DNA of 64,000 nt from Rugamonas apoptosis (GCF_014042355.1 NZ_JACEZU010000003.1:310001-374000); one strand, 5' to 3'. Shown: positions 35,712-45,557, counted from the first letter of the stretch. Numbers and translations: made by a program. The notes: generated from the sequence alone by a model not told the origin.

Positions 35712-36498
35712 ATGACGCCCCGGACAGGATACTGAGTCTGGCTCTGAGCCGCGCCACATCGCCGGACTTGATCAGGAGCTCGACGATGGCATCCATCTCC
35801 GCCACGGAAATGGGGCCGTCTTTCCTGACCAGGTTGGACAGTTCGACATGGGAGTCGAATTGTTCGTGCACGATGAGCTGTTCGCGCAGCCGTGGTTCGT
35901 CGAGATATTTGGCGACGATCACCTCGGGCACGATGCCCAGGTCGGCGCGGCCGGCCAGCACCATTTTCATGACGGCCTCATTGTTCGGCACGAGATCAGC
36001 ATGGTAGTGCGTACGGATGTGGTTTTCGTCCGGATTGTTACCAAAGAGTTCGTAGTGATAGCCGCGCACGCCCGCGATCTGCCTGGTCTTCATGTCGGCG
36101 AACACTTTATGCCCGCCATAAGCGTTGTCGCGCCGGGCGACATAGACGTCGCCGGTGGCGAGGATGGTGCGGGTCGCCAGCAGGTTGAGCGCCGGGGCGG
36201 TCCAGACCGTGGTGCGCAAGGGATAGACGTCGGCTTCCTTGTTAATGAACACTTGGTCGAGCCGTACACGCGGGTAAATATTCAGTTCGAAGCGGAATTT
36301 ATCCTGGACTTGGTTCATGCGGGCGATGAATTCGGCAAAAATACCGCGTGGCTCGTTCTTTGCATCAAGATAGAGCAATCGGTCCCACGTCTCGCTGGCG
36401 ACGACGATGCGGGTCTGGGCGTGCGCGGTACCGGTCAGCAGGCACAGGCTGGCCGCGATCAGGCAAAGTGTCTTCCTCATGTATCCAACCAACAGCAT
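35701..36498 (-). CDS. periplasmic solute-binding protein, orphan
   Basis: 265 aa from ATG 36498, chosen because GGAGGT lies 7 nt upstream; ATG 36480 is a weaker option. The signal peptide ends TGTAHAQ. The mature protein ([65 protein letters not shown]) is of the family-3 binding type. No transporter genes are adjacent. The convergent 11-bp overlap with the kinase/c-di-GMP operon suggests it might supply a ligand signal to that kinase, which is only a guess. Confidence 0.78.
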   Translation of the reverse strand: MLLVGYMRKTLCLIAASLCLLTGTAHAQTRIVVASETWDRLLYLDAKNEPRGIFAEFIARMNQVQDKFRFELNIYPRVRLDQVFINKEADVYPLRTTVWTAPALNLLATRTILATGDVYVARRDNAYGGHKVFADMKTRQIAGVRGYHYELFGNNPDENHIRTHYHADLVPNNEAVMKMVLAGRADLGIVPEVIVAKYLDEPRLREQLIVHEQFDSHVELSNLVRKDGPISVAEMDAIVELLIKSGDVARLRARLSILSGASFKK

Positions 36499-36731
36499 GG
36501 CAACCTCCAGACGGTGTATCGCGCGATGGGACGCCATCGCCGGCTACCACACTATTGTAAGGGGTGCGATTGACTGTCTGTCAAGCATGCCGGTGTTGGG
36601 CCGCCCCACGCGGTGCCGGGGCGGCACGCCTCAGTCGGATGTGTACTGCATAGAATCTACTTCATTGGTCGCCGGACGGCATTGGGTTGGTGGACGTCGC
36701 CAACTCGCAGTGCCTCAATATGGCATGATAT

Positions 36732-36764
36732 TGCAAATGACTTATAATAAATAAGCGATTTGCA
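36732..36764. promoter_or_regulatory. inverted repeat flanking the -10 of the Gfo/UPF0303/DeoR operon
   Basis: TGCAAAT (36732-36738) and ATTTGCA (36758-36764) enclose a perfect TATAAT at 36743-36748. A protein bound here would cover the core promoter. The DeoR-type repressor at the end of the operon is the natural candidate. The rest of the gap from 36499 shows no gene. Confidence 0.6.
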
Positions 36765-36780
36765 TAAAACGGGAGGAATC

Positions 36781-37821
36781 ATGCAGCGATATAACGTAGG
36801 TCTGATCGGTTATGGCTTAGGCGGCGCCATTTTCCACGCCCCGATGATCGTGGCCACGCCAGGTTTGACGCTGGCCCGCATTTCCAGCCGCAGCGCCAAC
36901 CGGGACCAGGTGGCGCGCGCTTACCCAGGCGTGTCGCTGGACGACACGCCGCAAGCGATGCTGGACGACCCCGCCATCGCCCTGGTAGTGGTCTGCACGC
37001 CCAACGCCAGCCACTATGCGCTGGCCAAGGCCGCGCTGCAGGCCGGCAAGCATGTGGTGGTGGACAAGCCATTCGTGCTGTCCTCCGCCGAGGGCGACGA
37101 GCTGGTGGCGCTGGCCAGGGAAAACGGCCTGCTGCTGAGCGTCTATCAAAACCGGCGCTGGGATGGCGACTTCCTCACGCTGCGCCAAACGGTCGCAGCG
37201 GGCGAGCTTGGCCCTATCCACACCTATCGCGCCCACTTCGACCGTTATTCGCCGCAAGTGAAGCCCGGCTGGAAGGGGCTGGCGCAGCCCGGATCGGGCG
37301 TGCTGTGGGACTTGGGCTCGCACCTGATCGACCAGGCTTTGCATTTGTTCGGCCTGCCGCGCGCCGTCACGGCGCAGGTAGCCATCCAGCGCGAAGGCGC
37401 GCAAGTGGAGGACGCGTTCGAACTGGTGCTGGACTATGGCGACCGCAAGGCCGTGCTGCACGCAAGTGCGCTGGTGCGCGCGCCCGGCCCGCGCTATGAA
37501 GTCCATGGCACGCTGGGCAGCTTTATCAAATACGGCGTCGATACCCAGGAGGATGCGCTGAAGGGCGGCGCCCGGCCCGGCGACGCGGGCTGGGGCCACG
37601 ACCTGCCAGCCAACTACGCCACCGTCACCAGCGCCGATGGCGCCAGCCGCACGGTGGCCTCCATCCCCGGCGATTACCGGCTCTATTATGGCGGCATCCA
37701 TCAGGCACTCGCCGAAGGAAAACCGGCGCCGGTGGCGGCCGAAGATGCGGTGGCCGTGGTGCGCGTGATCGAATGCGCCTACCGTAGCCACCTGGAACGC
37801 CGCACCATCGATTTCGCTTAA
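36781..37821 (+). CDS. Gfo/Idh/MocA family oxidoreductase
   Basis: 346 aa from ATG 36781, with a perfect GGAGGA site. N-terminal Rossmann fold: YNVGLIGYGLGGAIFHAPMI. The family motif VVVDKPFVLSSAEGDELVALA contains the conserved Lys of the EKP-type motif. The C-terminal half (GVLWDLGSHLIDQALHLFGLP) matches this NAD(P)-dependent dehydrogenase family, which acts on sugars or inositol-like compounds. It is the first gene of a three-gene operon with its repressor. The substrate is unknown. Confidence 0.9.
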   Translation: MQRYNVGLIGYGLGGAIFHAPMIVATPGLTLARISSRSANRDQVARAYPGVSLDDTPQAMLDDPAIALVVVCTPNASHYALAKAALQAGKHVVVDKPFVLSSAEGDELVALARENGLLLSVYQNRRWDGDFLTLRQTVAAGELGPIHTYRAHFDRYSPQVKPGWKGLAQPGSGVLWDLGSHLIDQALHLFGLPRAVTAQVAIQREGAQVEDAFELVLDYGDRKAVLHASALVRAPGPRYEVHGTLGSFIKYGVDTQEDALKGGARPGDAGWGHDLPANYATVTSADGASRTVASIPGDYRLYYGGIHQALAEGKPAPVAAEDAVAVVRVIECAYRSHLERRTIDFA

Positions 37822-37833
37822 GGAGAGGACGAC

Positions 37834-38313
37834 ATGCAGGTAGATTACAGCGACACGCTGGCGGCGCTGGTGCGCGAGGAAGAGGAATTGCAGTTCTCCG
37901 CGTTCTCGAACGGCGACGCGCTGGCCCTGGGTTTGAAGCTGGTGGAGCGCGCCCATGAACTGGGCAAGGCGATCACGGTGGACATCACCCGTCACGGCCA
38001 CCAGCTGTTCCACCACGCGATGGCCGGCACCACGCCTGACAACGGTCACTGGGTGCGCCGCAAGAACAACGTGGTGCAGCGTTATGGCCGGAGCTCCTGG
38101 CACGTGGGCACGCAATACCGCAGCAAGGGCAAGACCTTCGAGGCCGACAGCGGCGTCGATCCGGCCGATTTCGCCGCGCATGGCGGCGCGTTCCCGCTGG
38201 CCCTGCGCGGCACCGGCGTGATCGGCACGGTCACCGTGTCCGGCTTGCCGCAGCAGGAAGATCACGAACTGGTGACGTCCGTCCTGCGCGCCTATCTGGG
38301 TTCGCGCCCATGA
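37834..38313 (+). CDS. UPF0303 / HbpS-like domain protein
   Basis: 159 aa with GGAGAG upstream of ATG 37834. Family signature: LVEEE-like start (ALVREEEELQFSAFSNGDALALG), AITVDITRHGHQLFHHAMAGTTPDN and GGAFPLALRGTGVIGTVTVSGLPQQEDHELV. The family is annotated as heme-degrading-domain-like but its activity is unproven. It is found next to Gfo/Idh/MocA oxidoreductases elsewhere, as far as I recall. Its stop overlaps the DeoR start (ATGA). Confidence 0.85.
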   Translation: MQVDYSDTLAALVREEEELQFSAFSNGDALALGLKLVERAHELGKAITVDITRHGHQLFHHAMAGTTPDNGHWVRRKNNVVQRYGRSSWHVGTQYRSKGKTFEADSGVDPADFAAHGGAFPLALRGTGVIGTVTVSGLPQQEDHELVTSVLRAYLGSRP

Positions 38314-39098
38314 ACAGGCAAGGCACGCTGCCCCAGGCGGAACGGCTCGATGCGATCCGCTCTTACCTGGATCAGCACTACCGCATCGGCATCGAGGATA
38401 TCTGCAAGCTGTTCGGGGTGACGCGCGATACGGCCCGGCGCGACGTGGTGCGGCTGGATGCGGCCGGCCGCGCGCTGCGCGTGCGCGGCGGCGCGGTGCT
38501 GCCGCCGCAAAGCCGGCAGGTGGAGCAATACGCCCAGCGCACGGGCGCGTCCATCGCCAAGCAGGCCATCGGCCACGCGGCCGCCGGGCTGCTGTGCGAT
38601 GGCGAGCGCGTTTTGTTCGATACGTCCACCACGGTGCTGGCGGTGGCCCGCGCGACCACGGCGGCGTCGTTGAACGTGGTGACCAATTCGATCGACGTGG
38701 CCGAGGCATTTGGCCAGACGGAGGGCGTGGAACTGCATGTGCTGGGTGGCCGCTTCAATGCCTGGCAGCGCAGCCTGGAAGGGGCGCAAACGCGACAGGG
38801 CGTGGCGCAGTTCCAGTTCGATAAGCTGATCCTCGGCGCCTGCGCCATCGACCTGCTGGGATTGACCTGTCCATCGGACGAGGAAGCGTCGCTCAAGCAA
38901 GCCATGATGGGCCAAGCCAGCCAGGTGATCGTGGTGGCCGACAGTTCCAAGTTCAGCAAGGCGTTCATGCATCGCCTGTGCGCGTTTGACGCCATCGACG
39001 TGCTGGTGACGGACCAGCCGCCGCCGGCCGCCATCGTCGCGGCGCTGGCCGAGGTCGGCGTCCAGCTTATCGTCGCGGGACACGACCTGGCGCAGTAA
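38310..39098 (+). CDS. DeoR/GlpR family transcriptional regulator
   Basis: 262 aa. N-terminal helix-turn-helix (RLDAIRSYLDQHYRIGIEDICKLFGVTRDTARRDV) and a C-terminal sugar-phosphate sensor domain of the DeoR family (LLCDGERVLFDTSTTVLAVAR, VVTNSIDVAEAF, GGRFNAWQRSLEG, VVADSSKF). It is translationally coupled to the UPF0303 gene and likely represses this operon when its sugar-phosphate ligand is absent. Confidence 0.93.
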   Translation: MNRQGTLPQAERLDAIRSYLDQHYRIGIEDICKLFGVTRDTARRDVVRLDAAGRALRVRGGAVLPPQSRQVEQYAQRTGASIAKQAIGHAAAGLLCDGERVLFDTSTTVLAVARATTAASLNVVTNSIDVAEAFGQTEGVELHVLGGRFNAWQRSLEGAQTRQGVAQFQFDKLILGACAIDLLGLTCPSDEEASLKQAMMGQASQVIVVADSSKFSKAFMHRLCAFDAIDVLVTDQPPPAAIVAALAEVGVQLIVAGHDLAQ

Positions 39099-39154
39099 CC
39101 TGTGTCCGCGCCGCATGGCGGGCGAGGACACGTGGCAGCGCGCCGGGGCGGCCG

Positions 39155-40762
39155 CTATTGCGTGGCCGCCGTCAGGTCCAGCCGGACTTTCCATGCGTCG
39201 GGCTGGGCCTTGGGCACGCCGTCGGCGTCGAAGTTCATCAGCGTGTCCTGGTGCGCGTCGTAGCGCGGCCATTCGGGCAAGCCTGCCGCATTCGGATTGC
39301 CCGTCTTGGCGAAATTGGCCCAGTAGCGGTTGACCTGGCTGGCGACGTCCGCGTCCCGGTCGGTGAGGGCGCCGGCGTATTTTGCTGTCACCGTGTTCAT
39401 CACGTAGGGAATCTCGGTCGCATGCGGGGCGCCAGTGGGCCATTGCGTGCGCATCGAGTCGGCGACGTACGAGAAGCGGTAGGCATACACTGGCAAGCCC
39501 TGTTTCGAGACGGTGGCGGCCACGAAGCGGGCCGGCTCCACCATCATCCGGTCGGCTCCGATCACCATGTTGAGCGATGCGAGATCGGCGCTGCCATCGG
39601 GGTCATACGCGGCCCGTGCGGCTGTGGCATGGTCGCCGAATGCGGCGAACGCCTCGTCCTTGCTGCGGGCATCGCCAAAGCCGATGTCGGCGCTATTGGC
39701 GCCTATCATGAGCGGTATCCTGGCCTGGCTGCCCGCCAGGCAGGCTTCCTGTGGCGACGTGCGCACGATGCGTCCGTCGATCATGGGGCCGCCGTAATCG
39801 TCGGCCTCCCACATTGTCGCCATGTTCAGTCCATTGGTCAGCGCCTGCGCCGGCAAGGCCCGCAGGCGCGCCAGGGCGGCGGGGCCCGTGCCTGTGATCC
39901 CGTGCTTCCTGGCCAGCACGAGGCCCAGTGTTTCGGACGAAGGCAGTTCCGGCTGGTCATGCCGCAGGTCGCGCTTGCCCATCAAGTTGTCGCGGCCACC
40001 GCCGGACTGGATGATGGCCCTGGCGAACAGGCCTTTGGCCATGGGGGAGGTCGTCAACATATGCACCGAGCCGCCGCCGGCCGATTCGCCAAACAGCGTG
40101 ACATTGGCTGGGTCACCGCCGAACGCGGCTACGTTCTTCTGCACCCATTGCAGGGCCGCGATCTGGTCCATGTAGCCGTAATTGCCGAGCAGTCCATGAT
40201 CGGCATCGGCCTTGCTCAAAGCGGGGAAGCCGAAGAATCCAAAGCGCCCCAGGCGGTAGTTGAAGCTGACGAATATCACGTCCTGCCTGGCGAATGCATC
40301 GCCGGCATAGGTGGATGGCGACGCGCCGCCGTTCACGAAGCCGCCGCCATGGATCCACACCATCACTGGCAATGGTCGCGCGCTGGCCGCCAGCGGGCGC
40401 CAGACGTTGAGCACCAGGCAGTCCTCGGCCGGGGTGGTGCCCAGCGGTGCGGCGTCGCCGTCGAAGGGCTGTTGCATGCAGTCGTGGCCGTAGTGCTCCG
40501 CCCGCCGGACGCCGCGCCAGGCCGGTGCCGGCTGGGGCTTGCGCCAGCGCAGGTTGCCTACCGGCGGCGCGGCATACGGGATGCCTTTGTAGGAGACCAC
40601 GCCATTGGCGGCCACGCCCTGTAGTTTGCCGCTCTCGATCGCGACGGTGGCCGTGGCGGCGGCCCAGCTGTCGCCGCCCATGCTGAAGGCGGCGACGGCG
40701 CACGCGCTAAGCGTCAGGCGCAGCAAGGTGCGGCGGTTGCCTGCTTGTGCAGTTGATGTCAT
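39155..40762 (-). CDS. type B carboxylesterase, exported
   Basis: 535 aa. The N-terminus has NRRTLLRLTLSACAVAAFSMGG, a twin-arginine-like signal, suggesting periplasmic or outer location. The alpha/beta-hydrolase core shows the nucleophile elbow GESAGGGS, the oxyanion region WIHGGGFVNGG and the catalytic His in GAPHATEIPYV. The signature EDCLVLNVWRP is typical of the family. It hydrolyses carboxylic esters. It is the last gene of the TonB receptor-GH3-esterase operon, 40 bp after the GH3 gene, and may remove acyl groups from plant glycosides. Confidence 0.9.
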   Translation of the reverse strand: MTSTAQAGNRRTLLRLTLSACAVAAFSMGGDSWAAATATVAIESGKLQGVAANGVVSYKGIPYAAPPVGNLRWRKPQPAPAWRGVRRAEHYGHDCMQQPFDGDAAPLGTTPAEDCLVLNVWRPLAASARPLPVMVWIHGGGFVNGGASPSTYAGDAFARQDVIFVSFNYRLGRFGFFGFPALSKADADHGLLGNYGYMDQIAALQWVQKNVAAFGGDPANVTLFGESAGGGSVHMLTTSPMAKGLFARAIIQSGGGRDNLMGKRDLRHDQPELPSSETLGLVLARKHGITGTGPAALARLRALPAQALTNGLNMATMWEADDYGGPMIDGRIVRTSPQEACLAGSQARIPLMIGANSADIGFGDARSKDEAFAAFGDHATAARAAYDPDGSADLASLNMVIGADRMMVEPARFVAATVSKQGLPVYAYRFSYVADSMRTQWPTGAPHATEIPYVMNTVTAKYAGALTDRDADVASQVNRYWANFAKTGNPNAAGLPEWPRYDAHQDTLMNFDADGVPKAQPDAWKVRLDLTAATQ

Positions 40763-40802
40763 GTGTATTCCTGTCTCGAAGATGTGTGGGAGGGATCGTG
40801 GT

Positions 40803-43022
40803 TCAGGGTTTGATGGTCATCGCGGCCAGCCTGGCCGTGCCTTCCAGCGACGCATCGCTGGCGGAGGTGCCGACCATCACGCGGTAGTCGCCGGCGGCAA
40901 GCTGCCAGCGGTTCGCGCGCGGATCGAAGCGTGCCAGCAGGCGGGGATCGACCTCGATGCTCACCCGCCGGTGTTCGCCGGGCGCCAGCGCCACCTTGTC
41001 CCAGCCGATCAGCCGGCGCATGGGCTGGTTGCCCACTGCGCTCAGGTAGACCTGCGGTACGTCGGCGCCCGCCACGCTGCCTGTGTTGGCCACGTCCAGG
41101 CTGACGGTGAGCGTGCGGCCGCCCCGCACCTGCAGGCCGGAGTGGGCGAACGTCGTGTAGGACAGACCAAAGCCGAACGGATACAGAGGCTGTTCGCCGG
41201 TCCTGGCGAACCAGCGGTAGCCGACGTCGGCGCCTTCGTTGAACGCGATATCGAAGGCGGCATCGCTGCTGGCCTGGCCCGGGCCGGGCAGCGCGGGACG
41301 CGGCAACTGGCGCACGGACCTGGGGAAGGTCATCGGCAGTCGGCCCGACGGCGTGACGACGCCAAACAGGACGTCGGCGATGGCCTCGCCACCTTCCTGC
41401 CCCGGATACCATGCCTGCAGCACGGCCGCGCTGGCGGCCAGCCATGGCATGTCGACCGGGTTGCCCGTCTCCAGTACCACCACGGTGCGCGGATTGGCGG
41501 CCGTCACGGCGGCCACCAGCGCATCCTGGCCTTGCGGCAGGCTCAGGTCCGGCACGTCCTCGGCTTCGCCGCACCACTGCGTGCCAAAGACAATGGCGAC
41601 GTCGGCGCCGCGCGCCAGTTCGGCTGCCCGGGCCGGGTAGCGCCCGTCGTCAAAGACCACTTCGGCGCCGGGCGCGCGGGCGCGGATCGCCTGCAGCGGG
41701 GGCGAGGCGAACCAGGTGGCGCGGCGGAACAGGGTGTCCAGCACCGTGTTGCCGCCCAGCGCGATGGTCAGCGGTGCCTCGCCCGTTGGCGTCACCTGCG
41801 ACGAGCCGCCGCCGCTCAGCACCCCCAGGCTGGCATTGCCGCCGATGACGGCCACGCGCCTGACCTGGCGCGACAGCGGCAAGGTGGCGCGTTCGTTGCG
41901 CAGCAGGACGATGCCCTCGGCCGCCACCTGGCGGGCCAGCCCGGCATGGGCCGGGTAGTCAACCTTGGCGGGCGCCGGCGGATGGTCGAACAGGCCGGCG
42001 GCGAACATGGAACGCAGGATGCGGCGCACCATGTCGCTGATGCGTTGCGGCGCGATGGCGCTGGCGGCCACCGCCTGCTTGAGCGGTTCGCCGAAAAACA
42101 CCTGCGTGTCGAGCTGCTCGCCGGACTCATGATCCAGCACCCTGGCGGCGGCGGTCGAGTGGACGGCGCCCCAGTCGGACATGACCCAGCCCGGATAAGC
42201 CCAGTCGCGCTTGAGGACGTCGCCCAGCAGGTAGTCGTTTTCGCACGCGTGCGCGCCGTTCACTTTGTTGTAGGCGCACATGACGGCGCCCGGCTGGCCC
42301 CGTTCGATGGCCAGCTCGAAGGCCAGCAGGTCGCTCTCGCGCAGGGCCGCCGCGTCGATGTTGGCGCTGTAATGGTCGCGCCCTGTCTCGTAGGGATTGA
42401 GGGCGAAGTGCTTGACGGTCGATACCACGTGCGCGCTCTGGATGCCGGCGATCGAGGTGCCGGCCATCACGCCGGCCAGCCACGGGTCTTCGCCCAGGTA
42501 TTCGAAATTGCGCCCGCCGCGCGGGTCGCGCGCGAGGTTGGCGCCGCCGGCCAGCAGCACGTTGAAGCCCTTGGCGTGCGCCTCCCGGCCGATGGCCGCG
42601 CCGCTGGCGCGGGCCAGTTGCGGGTTCCAGCTGGCCGCCAGCGCCAGGCCGGAGGGCAGTGCCGTGGCCGTGTCGCCGGGGCGCACGTTGTCCGGGTTGG
42701 TGACGCCCAGGCTGGCGTCGGTCTCGTTCAACGCCGGCAGGCCCAGGCGCGCCACGCCGGCCACGTAGCCGGCCGAGCCCAGCGAGCCCGGTGGACGCGG
42801 CGTGCCGTCGAACTCCGTGGCCATCGGGCTGTGCAGCAAGGCCAGCCGCTCGTCCGGTGTGAGCGCCTGTTCCAGTAGCTGGGCGCGGGCGTCGGCCGGC
42901 AGGGCGGTGTTCATCCATGGCCGTTCCGGTGGCGCGGCGCCGGCCGCCGCGCAGGCGCCCACCGAGAGCGCCAGCGCCAGTGTGCGCGCGGCCGCAGCCG
43001 CGCGTGTGCGTGTCAATTGCAT
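40803..43022 (-). CDS. glycoside hydrolase family 3 (beta-glucosidase-like), exported
   Basis: 739 aa. A signal peptide ends around SVGAC-AAAG, with Cys24 possibly lipidated. The GH3 N-terminal barrel has the conserved HVVSTVKHFALN and the nucleophile Asp in GWVMSDWGAVH. The second domain (VAVIGGNASLGVLSGGGSS) and the C-terminal fibronectin-III-like domain (PLYPFGFGLSYTTF) complete the usual beta-glucosidase/xylosidase layout. It releases terminal sugars from beta-glycosides. It lies 21 bp after the TonB receptor gene in the same operon. Confidence 0.93.
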   Translation of the reverse strand: MQLTRTRAAAAARTLALALSVGACAAAGAAPPERPWMNTALPADARAQLLEQALTPDERLALLHSPMATEFDGTPRPPGSLGSAGYVAGVARLGLPALNETDASLGVTNPDNVRPGDTATALPSGLALAASWNPQLARASGAAIGREAHAKGFNVLLAGGANLARDPRGGRNFEYLGEDPWLAGVMAGTSIAGIQSAHVVSTVKHFALNPYETGRDHYSANIDAAALRESDLLAFELAIERGQPGAVMCAYNKVNGAHACENDYLLGDVLKRDWAYPGWVMSDWGAVHSTAAARVLDHESGEQLDTQVFFGEPLKQAVAASAIAPQRISDMVRRILRSMFAAGLFDHPPAPAKVDYPAHAGLARQVAAEGIVLLRNERATLPLSRQVRRVAVIGGNASLGVLSGGGSSQVTPTGEAPLTIALGGNTVLDTLFRRATWFASPPLQAIRARAPGAEVVFDDGRYPARAAELARGADVAIVFGTQWCGEAEDVPDLSLPQGQDALVAAVTAANPRTVVVLETGNPVDMPWLAASAAVLQAWYPGQEGGEAIADVLFGVVTPSGRLPMTFPRSVRQLPRPALPGPGQASSDAAFDIAFNEGADVGYRWFARTGEQPLYPFGFGLSYTTFAHSGLQVRGGRTLTVSLDVANTGSVAGADVPQVYLSAVGNQPMRRLIGWDKVALAPGEHRRVSIEVDPRLLARFDPRANRWQLAAGDYRVMVGTSASDASLEGTARLAAMTIKP

Positions 43023-43043
43023 GGTGTCCTCGATGCGCCGCCG

Positions 43044-45173
43044 TTACTGGAAATAGGCGGTCAGGCGCACGCCGGCCGTGCGGGGCGCGGCCAGGCTCAC
43101 CGTGGCGGCATAGCCGGAGGAGGCGGCCGCGTAGTCGGTGATGACGGTCTTGTTCGTGATGTTGCGCACGTAAGCCTGCAGCATCCACTTGTCGCTGGCC
43201 GGCGCGTAACTGAGGTTGGCGTCGCTCAGGTGGTAGGCGGGCTGGGTGATCTGCTCGGCATTCACGTAGTCGTTCAGCACATACGAGGACGAGTAGTGCG
43301 TCCCAATCGTACCGCTGAGCGAGGCGCCGCTTTCCAGGTAGAGCTGGTGCGAGTAGCTTAAGCCCAGCGTGGCCTTGGGCGACTTGGCCAGCCGCAAGCC
43401 GGCCCAGTTGCTGGTGGCGTTCGGCATGTAGTTCTTGAAGTGGGCATCCAGGTAAGTGGCCGAGAAATTGAGCCGGCCCGACTCGCTCACCACGAATTTG
43501 CCTTCCAGTTCGGCGCCGGTGACGCTGGCCTTGGCGGCGTTCAGGGTCTGCGAGAGCGGGGCGCCGGTGAGGGGATCGTTGATCACCGTCGTCAATTGCA
43601 GGTCCTTGTAGTCGTAGGCGAAGATGTTGGCGTTGACTTGCAGGCGGTTGTTGAGGAAGCGGCCCTTGATGCCCGCTTCGAGCGCTGTCAGGTGCTCGGG
43701 GTCGTATTGCAGGTAGGGGTTGGTGGCGGTGGTGCCATCGTTGAAGCCGCCCGCCTTGTAGCCCGTCGACAGGGTGGTGTACAGCATGGTGTCCTTGGCC
43801 AGCAGGTAGTCGATGCCGACCCGGCCCGTGGTCTGTGCGTAGGAGACGCTGGCGTCGTTGGTGCTGCTGTAGAACGGCGGGTCGCCGATGATGGTCTGCC
43901 CCAGCCGCGATTTGTCGTCGAAGGTGCGGCGCAGGCCGGCCATCACGTGCAGGCCGGGAGCGATGCTCAGGGTTGCTTCGCCAAACGCGGCCCTGGATTT
44001 GGAGATGGTCGGGTCTTGCGCGAAGACCAGCAAGCCCACGTCCGGGAAATGGCGCAGGCGGGCGTCGATGGCCGAGCGTTCCTTGAACAGATACAGGCCG
44101 CCTATGGTCTTCCACGCGCCGAACGCTGAAGCGAGCCGCAGTTCGTGCGAGGTTTGCGTATAGCTGCCAACGGTCGTGCTATCGGCGCTGACGACGCCGG
44201 CCACTTCCTCGCCGATCGGGGCGATTTCATCGCGATCGTAGTTGCGGTGCGCCACCTGGTAGGTCAGTTCGCCCACGGCCAGGTTGGCTTTGAGTTCGGC
44301 GCTGGTGCCGCGCGCGCGGTTGTTGTAGGTGCCGGGTACCGATGGCGTGTCGGTGCGCTGTGCGCTACCTGTCCGGTGCAGCACGGTGTCGTACAGCACA
44401 GTGCCGGGGCCCGCGCCTTTGAGCGTGCTGGCATCGGCGCTGAGGAGCAAGGCCAGGTCGGGCGTGAATTTCAGGCTGGCCTGCAGGCGGCCGGACAGGC
44501 TGTCGTCATCGTCATAATCGTGGGCGAAGTGCTGGGTCGAGCGGATGTAGCCATCGTGCTGGCTTTTCGCGACGGCGGCGCGGATCGCCAGCACGCTATT
44601 GACCTTGCTGTTGACCATGCCGTCGAACTTCCTGTCCGCATAGTTGCCCAGCTCGATGGCGGCGCTGCTTTCGAACTTGTCGGCCGGCTTGTTGGTGATC
44701 AGGTTGATGGCGCCGGCCGTGGCGTTGCGGCCATACAGCGTGCCTTGCGGACCGCGCAGCACTTCCACCCGCTCCAGGTCGTAGAACGCCAGTCCGGCCG
44801 ACTGGGGGCGGGCCAGGTTGACGCCATCGATGTTGAAGGCGGCCGAGGGATCGCCTTTTTCCGTGGTGTCGGCGCTGCTCACGCCGCGGATCGAGATCAC
44901 GGTCGCGCCACCGTTGTTCGAAATTTGCACGTTGGGCACCAATTCCGTCAAGTTCGAGGCATTGACCGCGCCGGCGGCCTTGAGTTCGTCGCCCGACACC
45001 ACGCTCAGCGCGATCGGTGTCTTGGATGCCGGCTGGGCCACGCGCTGGGCGGTGACGATGACTTCCTGGATTTGGCCGTTGGTGGACGGCGCCTGGGCCG
45101 CCGCGCCGCCTGCCTGCGCGAGCAGGACGGCGGTGGTGATGGCGGTCTTCTTGAAGCTGGTGTGGTCTGGCAT
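43044..45173 (-). CDS. TonB-dependent outer-membrane receptor
   Basis: 709 aa with a signal peptide (AVLLAQAGGAAAQ). A TonB-box-like segment EVIVTAQR precedes the plug domain (SNLTELVPNVQISNNGG, VEVLRGPQGTLYGRNATAGAINLITNKP). The beta-barrel ends with an aromatic-rich strand (LTAYFQ). It belongs to the large group often used for carbohydrate or aromatic uptake rather than classic siderophore receptors. As first gene of the GH3/esterase operon it probably imports the glycoside or its breakdown products. Confidence 0.93.
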   Translation of the reverse strand: MPDHTSFKKTAITTAVLLAQAGGAAAQAPSTNGQIQEVIVTAQRVAQPASKTPIALSVVSGDELKAAGAVNASNLTELVPNVQISNNGGATVISIRGVSSADTTEKGDPSAAFNIDGVNLARPQSAGLAFYDLERVEVLRGPQGTLYGRNATAGAINLITNKPADKFESSAAIELGNYADRKFDGMVNSKVNSVLAIRAAVAKSQHDGYIRSTQHFAHDYDDDDSLSGRLQASLKFTPDLALLLSADASTLKGAGPGTVLYDTVLHRTGSAQRTDTPSVPGTYNNRARGTSAELKANLAVGELTYQVAHRNYDRDEIAPIGEEVAGVVSADSTTVGSYTQTSHELRLASAFGAWKTIGGLYLFKERSAIDARLRHFPDVGLLVFAQDPTISKSRAAFGEATLSIAPGLHVMAGLRRTFDDKSRLGQTIIGDPPFYSSTNDASVSYAQTTGRVGIDYLLAKDTMLYTTLSTGYKAGGFNDGTTATNPYLQYDPEHLTALEAGIKGRFLNNRLQVNANIFAYDYKDLQLTTVINDPLTGAPLSQTLNAAKASVTGAELEGKFVVSESGRLNFSATYLDAHFKNYMPNATSNWAGLRLAKSPKATLGLSYSHQLYLESGASLSGTIGTHYSSSYVLNDYVNAEQITQPAYHLSDANLSYAPASDKWMLQAYVRNITNKTVITDYAAASSGYAATVSLAAPRTAGVRLTAYFQ

Positions 45174-45255
45174 GGTGGTCTCCTGGGCTTTTGTAGTTTC
45201 TGGTGTGACGAGGTTTTGCGCATTTACCGACTATTCTTTCGGTTTTTCGTTGTGA

Positions 45256-45284
45256 AATGTATATTTGCGATCAATCAAAGTCAA
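45256..45284 (-). promoter_or_regulatory. promoter of the TonB receptor operon
   Basis: TTGACT, 17 bp, TACATT on the minus strand in a locally AT-rich stretch. It predicts a leader of about 75 nt. Confidence 0.6.
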
Positions 45285-45557
45285 GCACTTTTGTTGTAAA
45301 ACTACGCGGGTAATGTACGTGGGTGTGGAGGTTTTCTCCATGATTCCTTGGCGGTTTTGCGTGGTTTGCAGGGGCGTGGAGCCGGATTCGCTGGCTAGCG
45401 GCGGGTGTGGCGGCTACTTGGCGGTGGCCGTGTTGTAATCTGACTAAAACGTCGGTACTTTGGGTGATGGTGTCCGAGAGGATGCGTGCGTACAACCAGC
45501 GCGGCGCGATACCGGTTCGACCGCGTGGGCCAAATGGCAAGACCCGTCCCGCGCGGT

